A stretch of 64,000 bases of DNA from Saccopteryx bilineata (taxonomy: Eukaryota > Chordata > Mammalia > Chiroptera > Emballonuridae). The position numbers and the translations under genes are program-made. The DNA lies in assembly GCF_036850765.1 (NCBI RefSeq), contig NC_089495.1, positions 29,401,464 to 29,465,463 of the forward strand. Direction: 5' to 3'. Every line of letters starts with the position of its first letter. Position 1 is the first letter of the stretch. Of this stretch, positions 1 to 25,478 are shown piece by piece. The notes beneath the pieces were generated by a model. The model was not told the origin of the DNA. It worked only from the letters and a program-made list of their open reading frames with translations, and made no database searches.

Positions 1-128
1 ACCAGGAGAGAGTTAGAAATCAGAGGTCACCTCTCCTCAGGAGAAGAGTGTGGCTTCTCCATGCGACAGTGAAGTCCCTCTGAAGCTTTTCCATAGCAAC
101 CCCCCAACTGCATATTTTTTCCCCTCAG

Positions 129-3707
<3,579 letters not shown>

Positions 3708-5715
3708 AGCAGAATTTTTATACGACCTCAGATGACACTTACAGAGATCTTTATTTTTTAATGATGAACCAGGATGCCCCTCCCTCTCCCACTATCTTCT
3801 TTGTCTTCCACTTACTGTGGTGAAAAAAAGAAGAAATGGACTTAAATCTGTTACCCTGGAAAGGGAGGGCAGGGATTTATGATTTGGGGGATTTTATTCA
3901 GGTAAGTAGGTTATATGACTTCTGTTAAGTTTTGTAAACCATAGGTCTGACTTTTGACCTCCAGACACTAATTTTAATCCTTTGAAGTTGGCTTAATTAA
4001 GGATGCTATCATTAAGAGTGAGAGAGAGGGTGTGGCCTGTAGGTGATTTGGTTTCCCTTATTTGGGAAAATGCGGGCCAGGTTTCTCACCCTGGACCAAG
4101 GCGGGACCATGCCAGGGGGCGAGGCTCACAATTGAGCAAACACAGCGTGAGTCTGCCTCGGCATCAGTGCGCATGCGCAGTGCACAAGGCCGTTCCTTCC
4201 CGGGGGGCCCCCTACGGAAGACCCGGTGCTGGGCTTGGCCAGCTTTTCTGGACACACCACCCTCCTTGCCCCGGGGCTTGACGGGTGGTTTCAGACTACA
4301 GTGCCAGAGTCAGGGTTTGGTGTCACCACACGGTTCTTTTTAAAACTTTTCACTGATTCTGTGATTTGTTTTTTGTTTTTTTCTCAATCTGTTCCTTGGT
4401 TCCAGTCAGCATCAAGGAGACAGGAACAAACAACTCAAGTGTCTTAATAGCTGCTAAAGTGGGATCATTATGTCTGTTAGCCACTAAGGTACCTGCTTGT
4501 AAACAATATGTACCTTGAGATCAAGTGTATTTTTATTGTTTTTGGAGACTCTGTGCTGAAGACCCCTCTGGAAGAGAAAGGAGGGCCATCCAAAAGGGTT
4601 CCTAATCTCAGCGTGCACGGCCTGTGCTGGGAGTCCGTGTGTGCAGTGAGAGCATGTGTTCTGAAAGCCAGGGCTCCAGGCTGTGCAGAGACGGCTTTGT
4701 GGGTACGAGTGGGAGTTTATGCCCAAGTCCCAGGGTGGGAACGACTGCATCAAAGTCTGTTCAGATGTTTTCTTTTTCATTACTAATTAGGAAAAGTTTG
4801 AGTCACTCTGAGAGATTTGGAAGGGGGGGCAAACATGAAAGAAAGGTTTCCTTACATCCGAGAATTGGAGTTGGGGTGGGGAGTCCAGCCTGTATAACCA
4901 TGGGTTGTGTCCCAACCGCCTTGTTAAGTGGAGGCAGCTATCTGGAGTTAACTTGCAAGCACGTTGGTATTCTCCATGACAACCTCTGGCCTAGGATTTG
5001 GCCTTGTTATTAGCTACCCCCTCCCCAAAAAAAGAGAGACACTCCCACTTGCCCCTCTTCCTCAGTGTAACTGTGCACGCTCCTTTCTGGCACAGATGCC
5101 CACCTCTGTTTTGGTCTCATGCCCAGACTTCTAGTTTATCAAACAGCCCCAGAACTCAGGCCAGCTGGCTCCTAAGGAGCCAGTTTGGGGAACATTCAGC
5201 CTGCCTCAGAAGAAACAAAGTGTTAACTCCTCTTAATTCAAATATTGCCATTCCCATTTCTAATTTCTGGGACTAGAATTCTCAAGTCACTGGCCCTGAT
5301 CACAGTTGGTGCAGGCAGCCAAATGTCCCTGGGAGTGATGGATTTCAATGTGCTCAGAAGTCCTCACAGAAAGTTAGCCTCCCAAGACCAATACAGAGTA
5401 CCCATTATTAAGACATACTCACCCTCCTCTCATTTCAATACCATTAATCATTTGTTAGGAGCAACATATCATCCCCAGCATCTCTGGTTTACATATTTGT
5501 CTGCTCCTTCTACTCTGACACTCTACCTAGGCTGCAGAAAACACTACTTCACTACAACTGACTAAGGAGAAAGCATATCTCAGTCTCTTGGAATAGCATG
5601 TTGCTCATGTTCTTATGTTGAAAGTCTAAAAGTAACATCTTGTGATAGCTTGTCCCTTGCACTAGATACTCTTTGACCCCAGAAGAGCCTCAATAAAATC
5701 CTGCAGTCCCTGCCT
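3708..5715 (+). other. ERLIN2: ERLIN2 3' UTR (probable extent)
   Basis: This is non-coding sequence after the stop with no recognisable exon. It ends at the first good poly(A) signal. Longer alternative ends are possible at the AATAAA copies at 6181 and 7197, but transposon remnants begin at 6262, which argues for the earlier site. Confidence 0.55.
5692..5697 (+). terminator. ERLIN2: Candidate ERLIN2 poly(A) signal AATAAA
   Basis: The canonical hexamer sits in 'gagcctcaataaaatcctgc', about 2 kb after the stop codon. Confidence 0.5.
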
Positions 5716-6261
5716 CCATCGATGTTAATGTCACTTCCTCTTTAAACAAAAAATATAAATGTCGTAGTACCCACTAGTTTAAATCCAGTGGTTGTACCTT
5801 CCTGAATAGTAAGATCACGGAAGTCATCCTTTTCCTTAGCATGGGCCAACTCACTAATCTGTGTGTGACTTTCTTTAACACTAACTAGAAAATCTGATTT
5901 CAACATTTGAATTCTAAACATGTAAAATGTGACAGCCTACCATTTTGTAGGCAGTAAACTCATGGCTGCTATTTATAAATGGAACTTCTATCAAAATAAG
6001 TAACTATTTATAAAATTCCGTTTTTGTAGGATTTTCCAAGGAAAAGTCACCTTGGTTGAATGTTTCTCACTCATTAAACTTTACAGAAGTAATTCATATT
6101 CAGTACTGTTTTTAGTCACTTTTTTATAAGGGCAGAATGTTTGCAAGGAAGCCAAAGTTTGCTAATTTTTATATGACTAAAATAAAATAAATTGGGAGAG
6201 ATCTATGATCGTATTAAGTTGAGGGAGAAAGAAAATCACTGAAAGAACTTTAGCAACATAG

Positions 6262-6424
6262 CAGGTCCTCATATAACATTGTTTCATTCAACAGTTTCCT
6301 TATGACATTGGTGAGATGCCACAGGAATGTAACTCTTGTTTATATCAATTAGCCTGTGGTAAAATTGGTTTTGTTTGACTTAAAGTCACAGAACCAATTA
6401 ATGACATTAAATGAGGACTTACTG
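6262..6424. mobile_element. Old mariner/Tigger-like MITE
   Basis: The ends are inverted repeats (caggtcctcatataac at the left; the reverse complement of the right end reads cagtaagtcctcatttaa). The internal sequence matches a Tc1/mariner-type MITE I remember from mammals, but I cannot name the family. Confidence 0.6.
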
Positions 6425-6582
6425 TATATGGATCCAAAAAAAAAGATGTTTTATAAATGCTCTGTTGCAATTTCTATGGGTCTGTCTTCAACATTGATAA
6501 GTTTATCATTTATAGAGAGTAAATAATGAAAGTAATATCATCATATTTACTGACTTCTATTTAAATTTAGGGATAAAATGTA

Positions 6583-6836
6583 CAGCTACTTCTCAACTTA
6601 TGATGGAGTTCTGTCCCAATAAACCCATCATAAGTTGAAAATATATTAAATATACCTAACCTAGCAATCATTATAGCTTAGCATAGACTACCTTAGATGT
6701 GCTTAGAACACTTACATTAGCCTACAGTCGGACAAAGTCATTTACACAGAATGTATTGAATATCTCATGAAGTTCACTATGTGTATCACTTTCACACCAT
6801 CATAAATTCAAAAAATTGTAAGTGGATAATGGCCTG
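6583..6836. mobile_element. Old mariner/Tigger-like MITE with TA duplication
   Basis: The element starts 'cagctacttctcaacttatg' and ends in '..ggcctg', flanked by TA on both sides (6581-6582 and 6837-6838). The 'aacttatgatgg...catcataagttg' inverted pair and the internal text fit an ancient Tc1/mariner MITE. Confidence 0.65.
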
Positions 6837-7549
6837 TACTTGGCTAGTGGCTACTCTGTGTCTATGAACTTAACCACTATTCCTTTAGTTCCACTCAGTA
6901 GAGGTCTAGCCACTGTTTCTATTGTTTTCTTATAAAAGAGGTAATAGCCAATCATTTTGTGTCAGTATCTCCATTCCTTTTTATTTCTACTTTTATGTAA
7001 GCAGGTCATTGAATAATCAAACTAATTATAATTTCAAAGAGCCCTAGGGCTTAATGACCCCTTTGTAACTGAAAAGTGATTCTTGTTATATTAACTACTC
7101 TATAAATGAATGGCATTCCTTCAGTTAATAGCTAGAGGAATTGTTTAGGACAACACAAAAGGCATGAACGTAAGTCTTTTATTTTCGGTCTTGCTAAATA
7201 AAATGTCTTTGTATTTTACTTTTTTATTAAAGTGAAATTTAGCAATAGCTAATATTAGAATAGGTGATACAAAGAAATAAAATAGCTCTGCTAAGTAAGT
7301 ACAAGATCACACTGAAATATATTCAAATGAATATATATCCCCATTATCAACACAGAAACAATAAACGACTAATTCGTGAACATGGAATAATTCTTGGTAG
7401 GTGCGATAGATATTTATAATTTTAAAGAATCCAGACACCACTGTAGTTCTGCTCCAAAGGGCAGAGATACTTTCAATTGACCCATAATCACTGTGATATC
7501 AACTCAGTGAAAAAGTCCCAGTCTCTACTCTGAAAAGATGCCCAGCCTA

Positions 7550-7724
7550 CAGTTGCCAAATATAGGATGCCCAGTGAAATATGAATTTCATATAAACAAT
7601 GAATAATTTTTAGCTTTAGTATCTCCCAAGTATTACCTGAGACTAAAAAGTTATTTGTTGTTTATACAAAATTCACATCTACCTGAGTATTACTGTCTTT
7701 TTATTTGCTCAATCTGGCAACCCT
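7550..7724. mobile_element. Palindromic MITE remnant
   Basis: The left end 'cagttgccaaatataggatg' pairs with the right end 'gctcaatctggcaaccct'. The middle is a long imperfect palindrome (aatatgaatttcatataaac against gtttatacaaaattcacatc). It is preceded by TA. The family name is uncertain. Confidence 0.6.
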
Positions 7725-7884
7725 AACCCAGGCTCTCTCAGATTTCTTAATGACACTCCTAAACTTTATTGGTTTAAGAGCCTACTACACAAATAATATG
7801 AGCTTACAATAGAATAGATAACTTAAGAAAGTAGTTAAATTGCCAAGATTCAAATGCCAATTCTACCACTTCCAAGGTGTAAGG

Positions 7885-8407
7885 CAGGGGTCCCCAAACT
7901 TTTTACACAGGGTCCAGTTCACTATCCCTCGGAGAGTTGGAGGGCCAGACTATAAAAAAAAAAAAACTATGAACAAATCCCTATGCACACTGCACATATT
8001 TATTTTAAAGTAAAAAAACGGGAACAAATACAATATTTAAAATAAAGAACAAGTACATTTAAATCAACAAACTGACCAGTATTTCAATGGGAACTATGGG
8101 CCTGCTTTTGGCTAATGAGATGGTCAATGTCCGGTTCCATATTTGTCACTGCTAGCCGTAATAAGTGATATGACGCGCTTCCAGAGCCGTGATGCATGTG
8201 TCCTGCGTCACCGGAAGTAGTACTGTACGTGAGTGACGCCGTGCTTTGCGGCGCTGCCACATACAGTACTCCAGGAGCACAGGATGCGGATGCTTCTCTC
8301 ACTGACCAGCAGTGAAAAAGGTGCCCCTTCCGGAAGTGTGGCTGGGGCTGGATAAATGGCCTCAGGGGGCCGCATGCGGCCTGTGAGCCGTAGTTTGGGG
8401 ACCCCTG
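7885..8407 (+). mobile_element. Non-autonomous hAT element, family 1, longest copy
   Basis: The terminal inverted repeats are CAGGGGTCCCCAAACT and its complement AGTTTGGGGACCCCTG. It is flanked by a perfect 8-bp duplication GTGTAAGG (7877-7884 and 8408-8415), diagnostic for hAT. At 523 bp it keeps an internal segment (about 8100-8280) that is lost wholly or partly in the two copies inside PLPBP. No transposase reading frame is visible. Confidence 0.95.
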
Positions 8408-8423
8408 GTGTAAGGTCTTGAAT

Positions 8424-8640
8424 ACATTCTTTTTTTTTCTTTTCTTTTTTTGAGAGGGAGAAAGGGATAAAGAGAAAAGTATCAACTCGTTGTTTCATTT
8501 AGTTATGTCATTGATTGCTTCTCATATGTGCCCTGACTGGGGCTCAAATTAGCAACCTCGAGATGGAGCCGACCTCAGGATCAAACCGCTGACCTCAGCA
8601 TTCCAGGAGGATGCTCTATCCACAGCACCACTGGCCAGAG
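8424..8640 (-). mobile_element. tRNA-derived SINE, minus orientation
   Basis: A T-rich start, GA-rich tract, 'catatgtgccctgactgggg' and '..ctctatccacagcaccactg' read as a reversed SINE head. It is flanked by the 7-bp duplication CTTGAAT (8417-8423 and 8641-8647). It inserted immediately after the hAT element and before a MIR. Confidence 0.85.
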
Positions 8641-8647
8641 CTTGAAT

Positions 8648-8765
8648 GAACTCTTTAACCTGTCTGAGCCTCAGTCTCTTCACCTATAAAATGGATTGAG
8701 TGGATTAAATAATGCACTTAAGGGGTTAGCACTGGGTCTAACATGTATAAGTGAGTGTTCAATCT
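8648..8765 (+). repeat. MIR SINE fragment
   Basis: 'gagcctcagtctcttcacct' followed by 'ataaaatgga...gattaaataatgca' is the MIR core and 3' part in sense orientation. Confidence 0.75.
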
Positions 8766-9289
8766 GGAAAAACAGCCTGGAAAGTACACAACTATTCAAT
8801 GGGTCCCACTAAAGTGGAAAGTCAGTTGTGATAACAGAGTAAGATTACAAATAGGACAGTGCATGGAGCATGAAGGGAACGACACTGCAATGCAGCCAAC
8901 ACAGGATTGAGAATACATAGCTCTGCAGAGATGTAATATGTAGAAAATAACCTGGTTTGGCCCTATTGAGAATCAGAATTGCTGAGTTCTGAGCTCTAAT
9001 TAGAAAGACTTGAAAAGTCTAGAGAGAAAACCAAATGATAAAACCAAAATAAAAATGTAGTTTAAAAATAAAGCTCATGGATTGACACCAGGAGAGCCAG
9101 AGGGAAATTCTGCAACCTTACATTTATAAAAGTTGCATAATGGCTAGCTAGGTATTTTCTGACTCATCAGAGACCAAAGAGGGGGAAATTCGCTTGCAGA
9201 ATACAGTACTTTTAAAGATTCTACTTAAGGCAGGCTAAAATTTGAAATGGGGAGAAGTTGCTTTTTGCAAATAGAAAATAAATAAATCT

Positions 9290-9612
9290 GCCTGACCAGG
9301 TGGTGGCGCAGTGGATAAAGTGTCGAACTGGGATGCGGAGAACCCAGGTTCGAGACCCTGAGGTCACCAACTTAAGCGCAGGCTCATCTGGCTTGAGCAA
9401 AAAGCTCACCGGCTTGGAGCCAAGGTTGCTGGGTTGAGCAAGGGGTTACTCAGTCTGCTGAAGGCCCGTGGTCAAGGCACATATGAGAAAGCGATCAATG
9501 AACAACTAAGGTGTCAAAATGAAAAACTGATGATTGATGCTTCTCATCTCTCTCTGTTTCTGTCTGTCTGTCCCTATCTATCCCTCTCTCTGACTCTATC
9601 TCTGTCCCTGTA

Positions 9613-9630
<18 letters not shown>
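9290..9630 (+). mobile_element. tRNA-derived SINE, long type (B)
   Basis: The head is 'gcctgaccaggtggtggcgc', with A and B box-like 'tggataaagtgtcgaactgg' and 'ggttcgagaccctgag'. A body ending in 'gatgcttctcatctctctct' and an (AAAT)n tail follow. The flanking duplication is of the type aaataaataaatc. Confidence 0.93.
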
Positions 9631-9644
<14 letters not shown>

Positions 9645-9711
9645 CAAGGATAAGCATGGAGAACATTTTTTCTCTGACGGTCTTCAAAAATTGGGAAGAT
9701 TCTATGGTTTA

Positions 9712-9745
9712 TTATTTTTTTTATTCATTTTAGAGAGGAGGGGGG

Positions 9746-9776
<31 letters not shown>

Positions 9777-9902
9777 CAGGGGGGAGGAGCTGGAAGCATC
9801 AACTCCCATATGTGCCTTGACCAGGCAAGCCCAGGGTTTTGAACCGGCGACCTCAGCATTTCCAGGTCGACACTTTATCCACTGCGCCACCACAGGTCAG
9901 GC
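9712..9902 (-). mobile_element. tRNA-derived SINE, short type (A)
   Basis: This is the reverse of type A: GA-rich tract, 'catatgtgccttgaccaggc', 'ccactgcgccaccacaggtc'. It is flanked by the 14-bp duplication gattctatggttta (9698-9711 and 9903-9916). Confidence 0.93.
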
Positions 9903-10569
9903 GATTCTATGGTTTAAATGTCATTCCATATGAAAGATCAAATGATCTCTAAAGGTCCTCCCCCAGTCTAGGGTTCTAGAATCTATACTGACATTTTAAA
10001 AGCCAGATGGGACCGCATGTTTGCTGAGGGACTGCTGTCACGGCTACTCCACCTGAATTCATTTAAATGGACATGAGCATTATTTCCCCGTTTCCCTTCA
10101 GAGCCAAGGAACCAGGCAACAGTAATTTTCTATTATGTTATCTTTTTTCCTACCCCCAAAAGACTCACAGTAAGCTCAGAAGGAAACAATTTTAAAATCC
10201 ATAAAGGTTTTTCTCATAATTCAAGGCCTTAGACTACAGGGGTAAATGTTTTTAAAGCTTGATGACATTTATAGTGAATAAATATACTAGGTTTTAGATT
10301 GTTTATGAAATCTGTTCCTCTAGGTACTTGGCTTTTTAATCTTTCTCTTCTCCCCTTTGTCCTTGCAAACTATTGGAGAAAATTAAAGACCATTTACTAG
10401 TGGTAAAGTGATTCTGGATTTGCATTTTTCAAGGATTAGGTAGTAGGGAAGGATGAAAGGTTAAATTACATGGTTGATATCCTAGGAAGAAGAAAACAAG
10501 AAAGTAAAAAAAAAAAGAAAAAAAACAATGAGGAAAAGGTGGAATAAAGCTGATTCAAAAGTACGGCTA

Positions 10570-10940
10570 GGCCCTGGCCGGTTGGCTCAGCGGTAGATCG
10601 TCGGCCTGGCGTGCAGGATCCCGGGTTTGATTCCTGACCAGGGCACACAGGAGAAGTACCCATCTGCTTCTCCACCCCTCCCCCTCTCCTTCCTCTCTGT
10701 CTCTCTCTTCCCCTCCCGCAGCCAAGGCTCCATTGGAGCAAAGATGGCCCCGGCGCTGGGGATGGCTCTGTGGCCTCTGCCTCAGGCGCTAGAATGGCTC
10801 TGGATGCAACAGAGCGACACCCCAGAGGGGCAGAACATCGCCCTCTGGTGGGCATGCCGGGTGGATCCCGGTCGGGTGCATGCGGGAGTCTGTCTGACTG
10901 CCTCCCCGTTTCCAGCTTCGGAAAAATGAAGAAAAAAAAA
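10570..10940 (+). mobile_element. tRNA-derived SINE, type C
   Basis: The head is 'ggccctggccggttggctca', followed by 'gtttgattcctgaccagggc' (B box region) and a body with 'cctctgcctcaggcgctaga', ending in an A-rich tail. The flanking duplication is aaagtac(g/a)gcta. It forms an inverted pair with the copy at 11284. Confidence 0.93.
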
Positions 10941-11149
10941 AAAGTACAGCTAAGAAGTAAAGCAATTGGAAAACATGAAACAATGGAACTGAGATCACCA
11001 TAATCTTTCCATCCTTCCATTTTCATAAGACCATAGAATGTTAGAGGTAGAAAGCATCTTAGAAATGAAACCACATTAAAGCCTGTCTTACTCACCTTAG
11101 TCTCCCCCAAGGTACCTTTACAGAGAAATGCCTCAATAAATGTTCACTG

Positions 11150-11730
11150 AATGTATGAGCGGGGTGCAGGAACTCACATTTGTTGAACACTTGCACCTGA
11201 TTTGGGGGAGTAGTCTTCTAAGTGTGTTACACGTTATCTTGATTAATCCTTACTGCAACTCTGAAGGAGCTATTGACTATTTTTTTTCCTCCTTTTTGTA
11301 TTTTTCTGAAGTTGGAAACAGGGAGGCAGTCAGACTCCTGCATGCACCCGACCGGGATCCACAGGGCATGCCCACCAGGGGGCGATGCTCTGTTGCAACC
11401 AGAGCCGTTCTAGCGCTTGAGGCAGAGGCCATAGAGCCATCCTCAGCGCCTGGGCCAACTTTGCTCCAATGGAGCCTTGGCTGCGGGAGGGGAGAGAGAC
11501 AGAGAGGAAGGAGAGGGGGAGGGGTGGAGAAGCAAATGGGCGCTTCTCCTGTGTACCCTGGCTGGGAATAGAACCCGGGTCTCCTGCACGCCAGGCCGAT
11601 GCTCTACCACTGAGCCAACCGGCCAGGGTGCTATTGACTATTTTATGAATGAAAAACAAAATTTCAGTAACTTACCCAAAATCACAGTTCATGGGTGAAA
11701 CCAAGATTCAACTTGTGACACTCCTATGCC
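11150..11730 (-). repeat. MIR fragment split by a SINE insertion
   Basis: 'tttgttgaacacttgcacct' and 'gattaatccttactgcaact' before the SINE, and 'aacttacccaaaatcacagt' after it, form one reversed MIR. A type C SINE at 11284-11629 interrupts it, which dates the MIR as older. Confidence 0.75.
11284..11629 (-). mobile_element. tRNA-derived SINE, type C
   Basis: This is the reverse of type C, ending 'gagccaaccggccagggt'. It is flanked by the 15-bp duplication gctattgactatttt (11269-11283 and 11630-11644). Confidence 0.94.
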
Positions 11731-13330
11731 ACCTCTACCTAATCTTGCCACCACTACCTTTATTGGCTTTTTAATTACTCTTCTGATGCTTTAGCTATAT
11801 ATATTATGGTGGGGGTGGGGGAGTTGACCTTGGAATTCAAAGAGTCAGAAGAGAACTGACTTGATCTATAGCCTTTTTTCAAAATTTTCCAAATAGCATA
11901 TCACTTTGTATGCTTGCCCAATCCTTGCTTTGCATATCCCTTTACCATGATCCCATCACTGGAATCCCCTTGTTCCTCCCTCCACTGAAGCTGGCTAGCA
12001 CCTTCCAATTCTGTATCTACAGCAAACATCTGTTATATTCACGCCATGAAGGGCTAGTCTAGTCATTTTTAAATTTTTATCACTTTGCCAGGAGTAGAAA
12101 TTAAGTTCCAGAGACATTTGAATACAATTACTCCTAATGTCTTCAACAATCCCAGTTACATGAAGCTGGTAAATGGAGACTTCTCAAAAAAAAGTCCTTG
12201 ATGAAAAGGACCCAAAGTGATTTTCCCAGAGCAGAACATGTGAAACTCCATTTCAGTCCCTGAGGTCTGGGAAGACAATGAAGAAAGGAAGACTATTGCC
12301 CTTGCTTCCCAGACACCTCAAGACAACCTGGAGAACAAACTCGAGCCCTTTCTCCAAAATCCCACTCTGTTAAGTGGAATGAATGTTTGAGAATCAACAG
12401 TACAGCCAAAAGTGCTCTTCTTAACAAAAACTGATCTTTCTACTGGCCCACAGCACCTACTATTACCCCATCTGACAAATTTAGTATTTTATCTCGTCAG
12501 TCTCTGTATTGTCTGGCTCCTCATCCAATTTATGACCTTCACATTGCCCAGAGCTGGACACACAAGAGACTCTAGTACAAATTACACTGAACGTGCGTTG
12601 TCCCCATGCCACTACCGAAAGCTGCTTGTGTTCTCAGACAAGGTAGCAGTCGCCACAAGTGGCTGCTGACCACTTGAAATATGGGCAGTCTGAAGTGAGA
12701 CATGCTGTAGGTCGATACGACACTGAGTTTTTGGAAATGAAGTATGATAAAAAGGAATGAAAATATCTCATTTTAAGTTACTCTGCTGGTTACAGGTTGC
12801 AATCTTATTTTGGATATACTGGGTTAAATAAAATGTATCATTGCGTTTTTTACTTTTTAGGTGCCTATTGGACATTTTTTCATTACATATGTGGATCACC
12901 TATTCCTATGGGACAGCACTGGTCTAAAGGATGACAAGATGAAACTAACCACATATTGAATCACGCCTTGTCTTCTGTTTCTCATGGCGGTTCCTCAAGA
13001 GGATATCTGAGATTGTAAAAGCGATGTCCCCGTGCTCGCAGATTCTCATCCTAGTCTCTGCGCCCAGAAATCTTGGTTCACAGCTCTTTGAACGACAGCA
13101 GCTGGAAAGTTTGAGAGGCATCTTGAAAAGGAATAGGACCCAAGGAGCAGGCTGGGGTTTTTTGGTTTTGTTTGTTGGTTTTTGACTCAGGAAGTCCTTC
13201 TGGTGGCAGGAGCAGTAGCGGACCTGGCAACACATCCTTGAAGGCTCTCTGGATTGCACTTGAACGACGCCAGGAAGACCCCTCCAGCCACCCACCCACC
13301 CACCTACCCACACACATCCACAACGCAACC
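11731..13330. other. Spacer before PLPBP, no gene seen
   Basis: No exon-like open frame is visible. About 12625-12930 resembles an old DNA-transposon remnant (internal 'gtggctgctgaccacttgaa', ending 'tgggacagcactggtctaaa'). 13290-13312 is a short CCCA-rich run. Confidence 0.5.
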
Positions 13331-13339
13331 CTTTCCATC

Positions 13340-23123
<9,784 letters not shown>

Positions 23124-24340
23124 GCCGAGGAGCCACCAGCAGGGGCTCACAGCCAGTGGGCCCTGTCCAGGAAGACAGGACTTTCGTGTTGACGTCCCCA
23201 GGGTACAGCACAGCCCTGCTCTCCCTGTGACCCGAGGAGCGCACACTGGACCATGTGTACCGATGGAAACCATCCGTGTTCTGTGTCTGACATAGGAAGC
23301 TCGCTTCAGGCAGTGGCTTTGGGTTGGATGTGAGAATCCTGACATTTCTGCGGAACAGATACCAAATCAATAGCCAGAAATTGAATCCAGTACTGGATCC
23401 TGCCCAGGAACACCAACCAACCCGTGAATGCCTTTCCCAGGTTAAAATTCGGTCACTGATGCCTATAATGACCAAAGTCTGAGGAATTCCCATTTGCCAT
23501 CCACTTTAACAGAAAATTCCATGGGATTACCAACTTCATGCAAGCCCCTGCTGAGTAATTATATTCACTGCTCTGGAGCAAGGTGATTATGTCTCCTCCA
23601 CCCCCGATTTCTACCCAACCCAGTAAATACTGGTCTCTACTCTGGAATAGCCGTACAGATAACGTCAGGAAATGGCTCAAGCTAATGCTTCAAATCCAAA
23701 TGGTTGTTTTGTTGGTGAGAATTTGTCATTGGCCACCCTATGATGTTGACCCTGAAAATTATAGGGGTAACATAAATGGGACTTTGGCCTTCCTGACATC
23801 CTCCTGAAGAGATAGGACTTTGAGCTTTTCCCCCTGGGCCTTCCAGTGATGAGAAGTTAATGATAGGATTTCTCGTTCATATAATTCTCTTCATGGTGAT
23901 TTCTCATCAGAGACCAGTGGATCTCATAGCTCCCCAGGAATGAGAGGTCCTTCAAAGCCAGTTCAGGTTTACAGTGTCCACAAGGCCTGGCCCTGAGCTT
24001 GCTATTCCTGAGGAGCACTTTCAAGGCACATTGATAAGCCTGCCCCCCCCCCCTACAATATTTATAAGCCAGAATTGCAGCTCTGGTTTAAAAACCAGAA
24101 ATCACAATGCTCAGATGTCATGACAGATGAGTTGGTCTGAGTCGTTTATTCCCTAGGTGGTTTTTTCTTACCTATTCAAGCCCCAATCTTTAATTTTATG
24201 AAATAACTTTCAGAACAGGATGCTGCTGCTGCTGAATGTAATTTTGTAAAACTTCGATCATTATGATCCCTGTACTGTTACAGTCAGAGGTAGAGTGTGA
24301 TATTTCAGTCTATTAAATAAAAATGTGTTTAATTATGCCA
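23124..24340 (+). other. PLPBP: PLPBP 3' UTR
   Basis: This is non-coding sequence after the stop, free of SINEs, ending just after a canonical poly(A) signal and T/GT-rich text ('aaaatgtgtttaattatgcc'). Confidence 0.75.
24316..24321 (+). terminator. PLPBP: PLPBP poly(A) signal AATAAA
   Basis: The hexamer sits in 'tattaaataaaaatgtgttt', about 1.2 kb after the stop, followed by a GT-rich element. Confidence 0.75.
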
Positions 24341-25315
24341 TCTGTGCCAATTACCAGCAATTAAAAGATTTATTTTTTATGGTCTGGTGTAGTGAGTGAG
24401 TGTAACAGGAGGGGCACTGGAACCGGCAGGGGCAGCTGTGCCCACCACTGGCCTCGGGCCAGCCAGCTTTGGAGGGGGTTTCCTCGGGCCACACGTGCAG
24501 CCAAAGCCAAGCCGTGGGTGAAAGGAGGGATTCTGGACTTCCGAGGGCAAGAAAAGGAAATGTTGGCATTTCAGGAATTACAAAAATAGAGGTTACCTAC
24601 CTCTCGCTGCAAGAATCTTTTAAATTGCCTCTAGATGGCGACATTGGCTAACCTGCAGGCAAGCACTGGGCTCCACTGTCAGCAATGACCTTGGAAGGGA
24701 CTCTCTTCCTCCAAACCTTCTTGACGGCAGACGGGGAGGCCAGAGAGGACACAGGTGATATAGCGGATCCTTGGAGAGCCCCTGATTCTTTCAGGTAAAC
24801 TGCTAACTCAGCTGAGGGTCCTGGTGGCAGCTGTGAAGTAAGGAGCTGTCTGGCTTGTGCCCAGAGTTCAAGAACAACAAAGGAGGCGAGCCATGGGAGG
24901 CTGAATCAAACCCAGATAAGGAGAGAAAACCAAAGTATGTCTGTCCAGTGTACCCAGAGCACACAGGACCTTTGGCAGAGAGAAAATTGAGCGAAGTTGT
25001 GACTTTGTCTTTTTTTGTACATGACGGGCAGCAGGCCTGAAAACACCTAGGTTTTCATCAAAGCAGTGACAGCATCTTCAGCAAGTTTCCGGAGTGACAC
25101 TAGCATGCTGGGTCAGACCCAGCCATGCAGCCCAGCAGTGTCTTGCTCAGGAATGCTGTCACAGCCTGGGCCCTTGTCTGCGTGGTGCCAGCCTCAGGTT
25201 TGCAGGATCCAAGGTTCCCAGTAATCCATCAAGTCCTTGTCCTCAGAAAGCGCCTCATGGATTCTGATAATGGTATCTCTTAACAAAGCAACCTCCTAAT
25301 TTTCAAACTGTACTC

Positions 25316-25478
25316 CCCAGTTTTTATTTTTTTATTGATTGATTTTAGTGAGAGAGGAAGGGGGAGAGAGACAGACAGCAACATCAATCTGTTCCTGTAT
25401 GTGCCCTGACCGGGGATCAAACCGGCAACCTCTGAGCTTCAGGATGATGCTCTACCCAGCTGAGCTATCTGGCCAGGG
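25316..25478 (-). mobile_element. tRNA-derived SINE, old short type (D)
   Basis: Reversed order: T-rich start, 'gagagaggaagggggagaga', 'tatgtgccctgaccggggat', 'ctacccagctgagctatctg', 'gccagggt'. Confidence 0.85.

Noticed and set aside
9290..9365. Possible tRNA genes in the SINE heads
   Set aside because: The heads keep A and B box-like text but do not fold into a full cloverleaf; they continue into SINE bodies with target duplications.
10466..11110. 214-codon minus-strand open frame
   Set aside because: It runs through the type C SINE in reverse. The low-complexity and SINE-derived translation shows no protein family.
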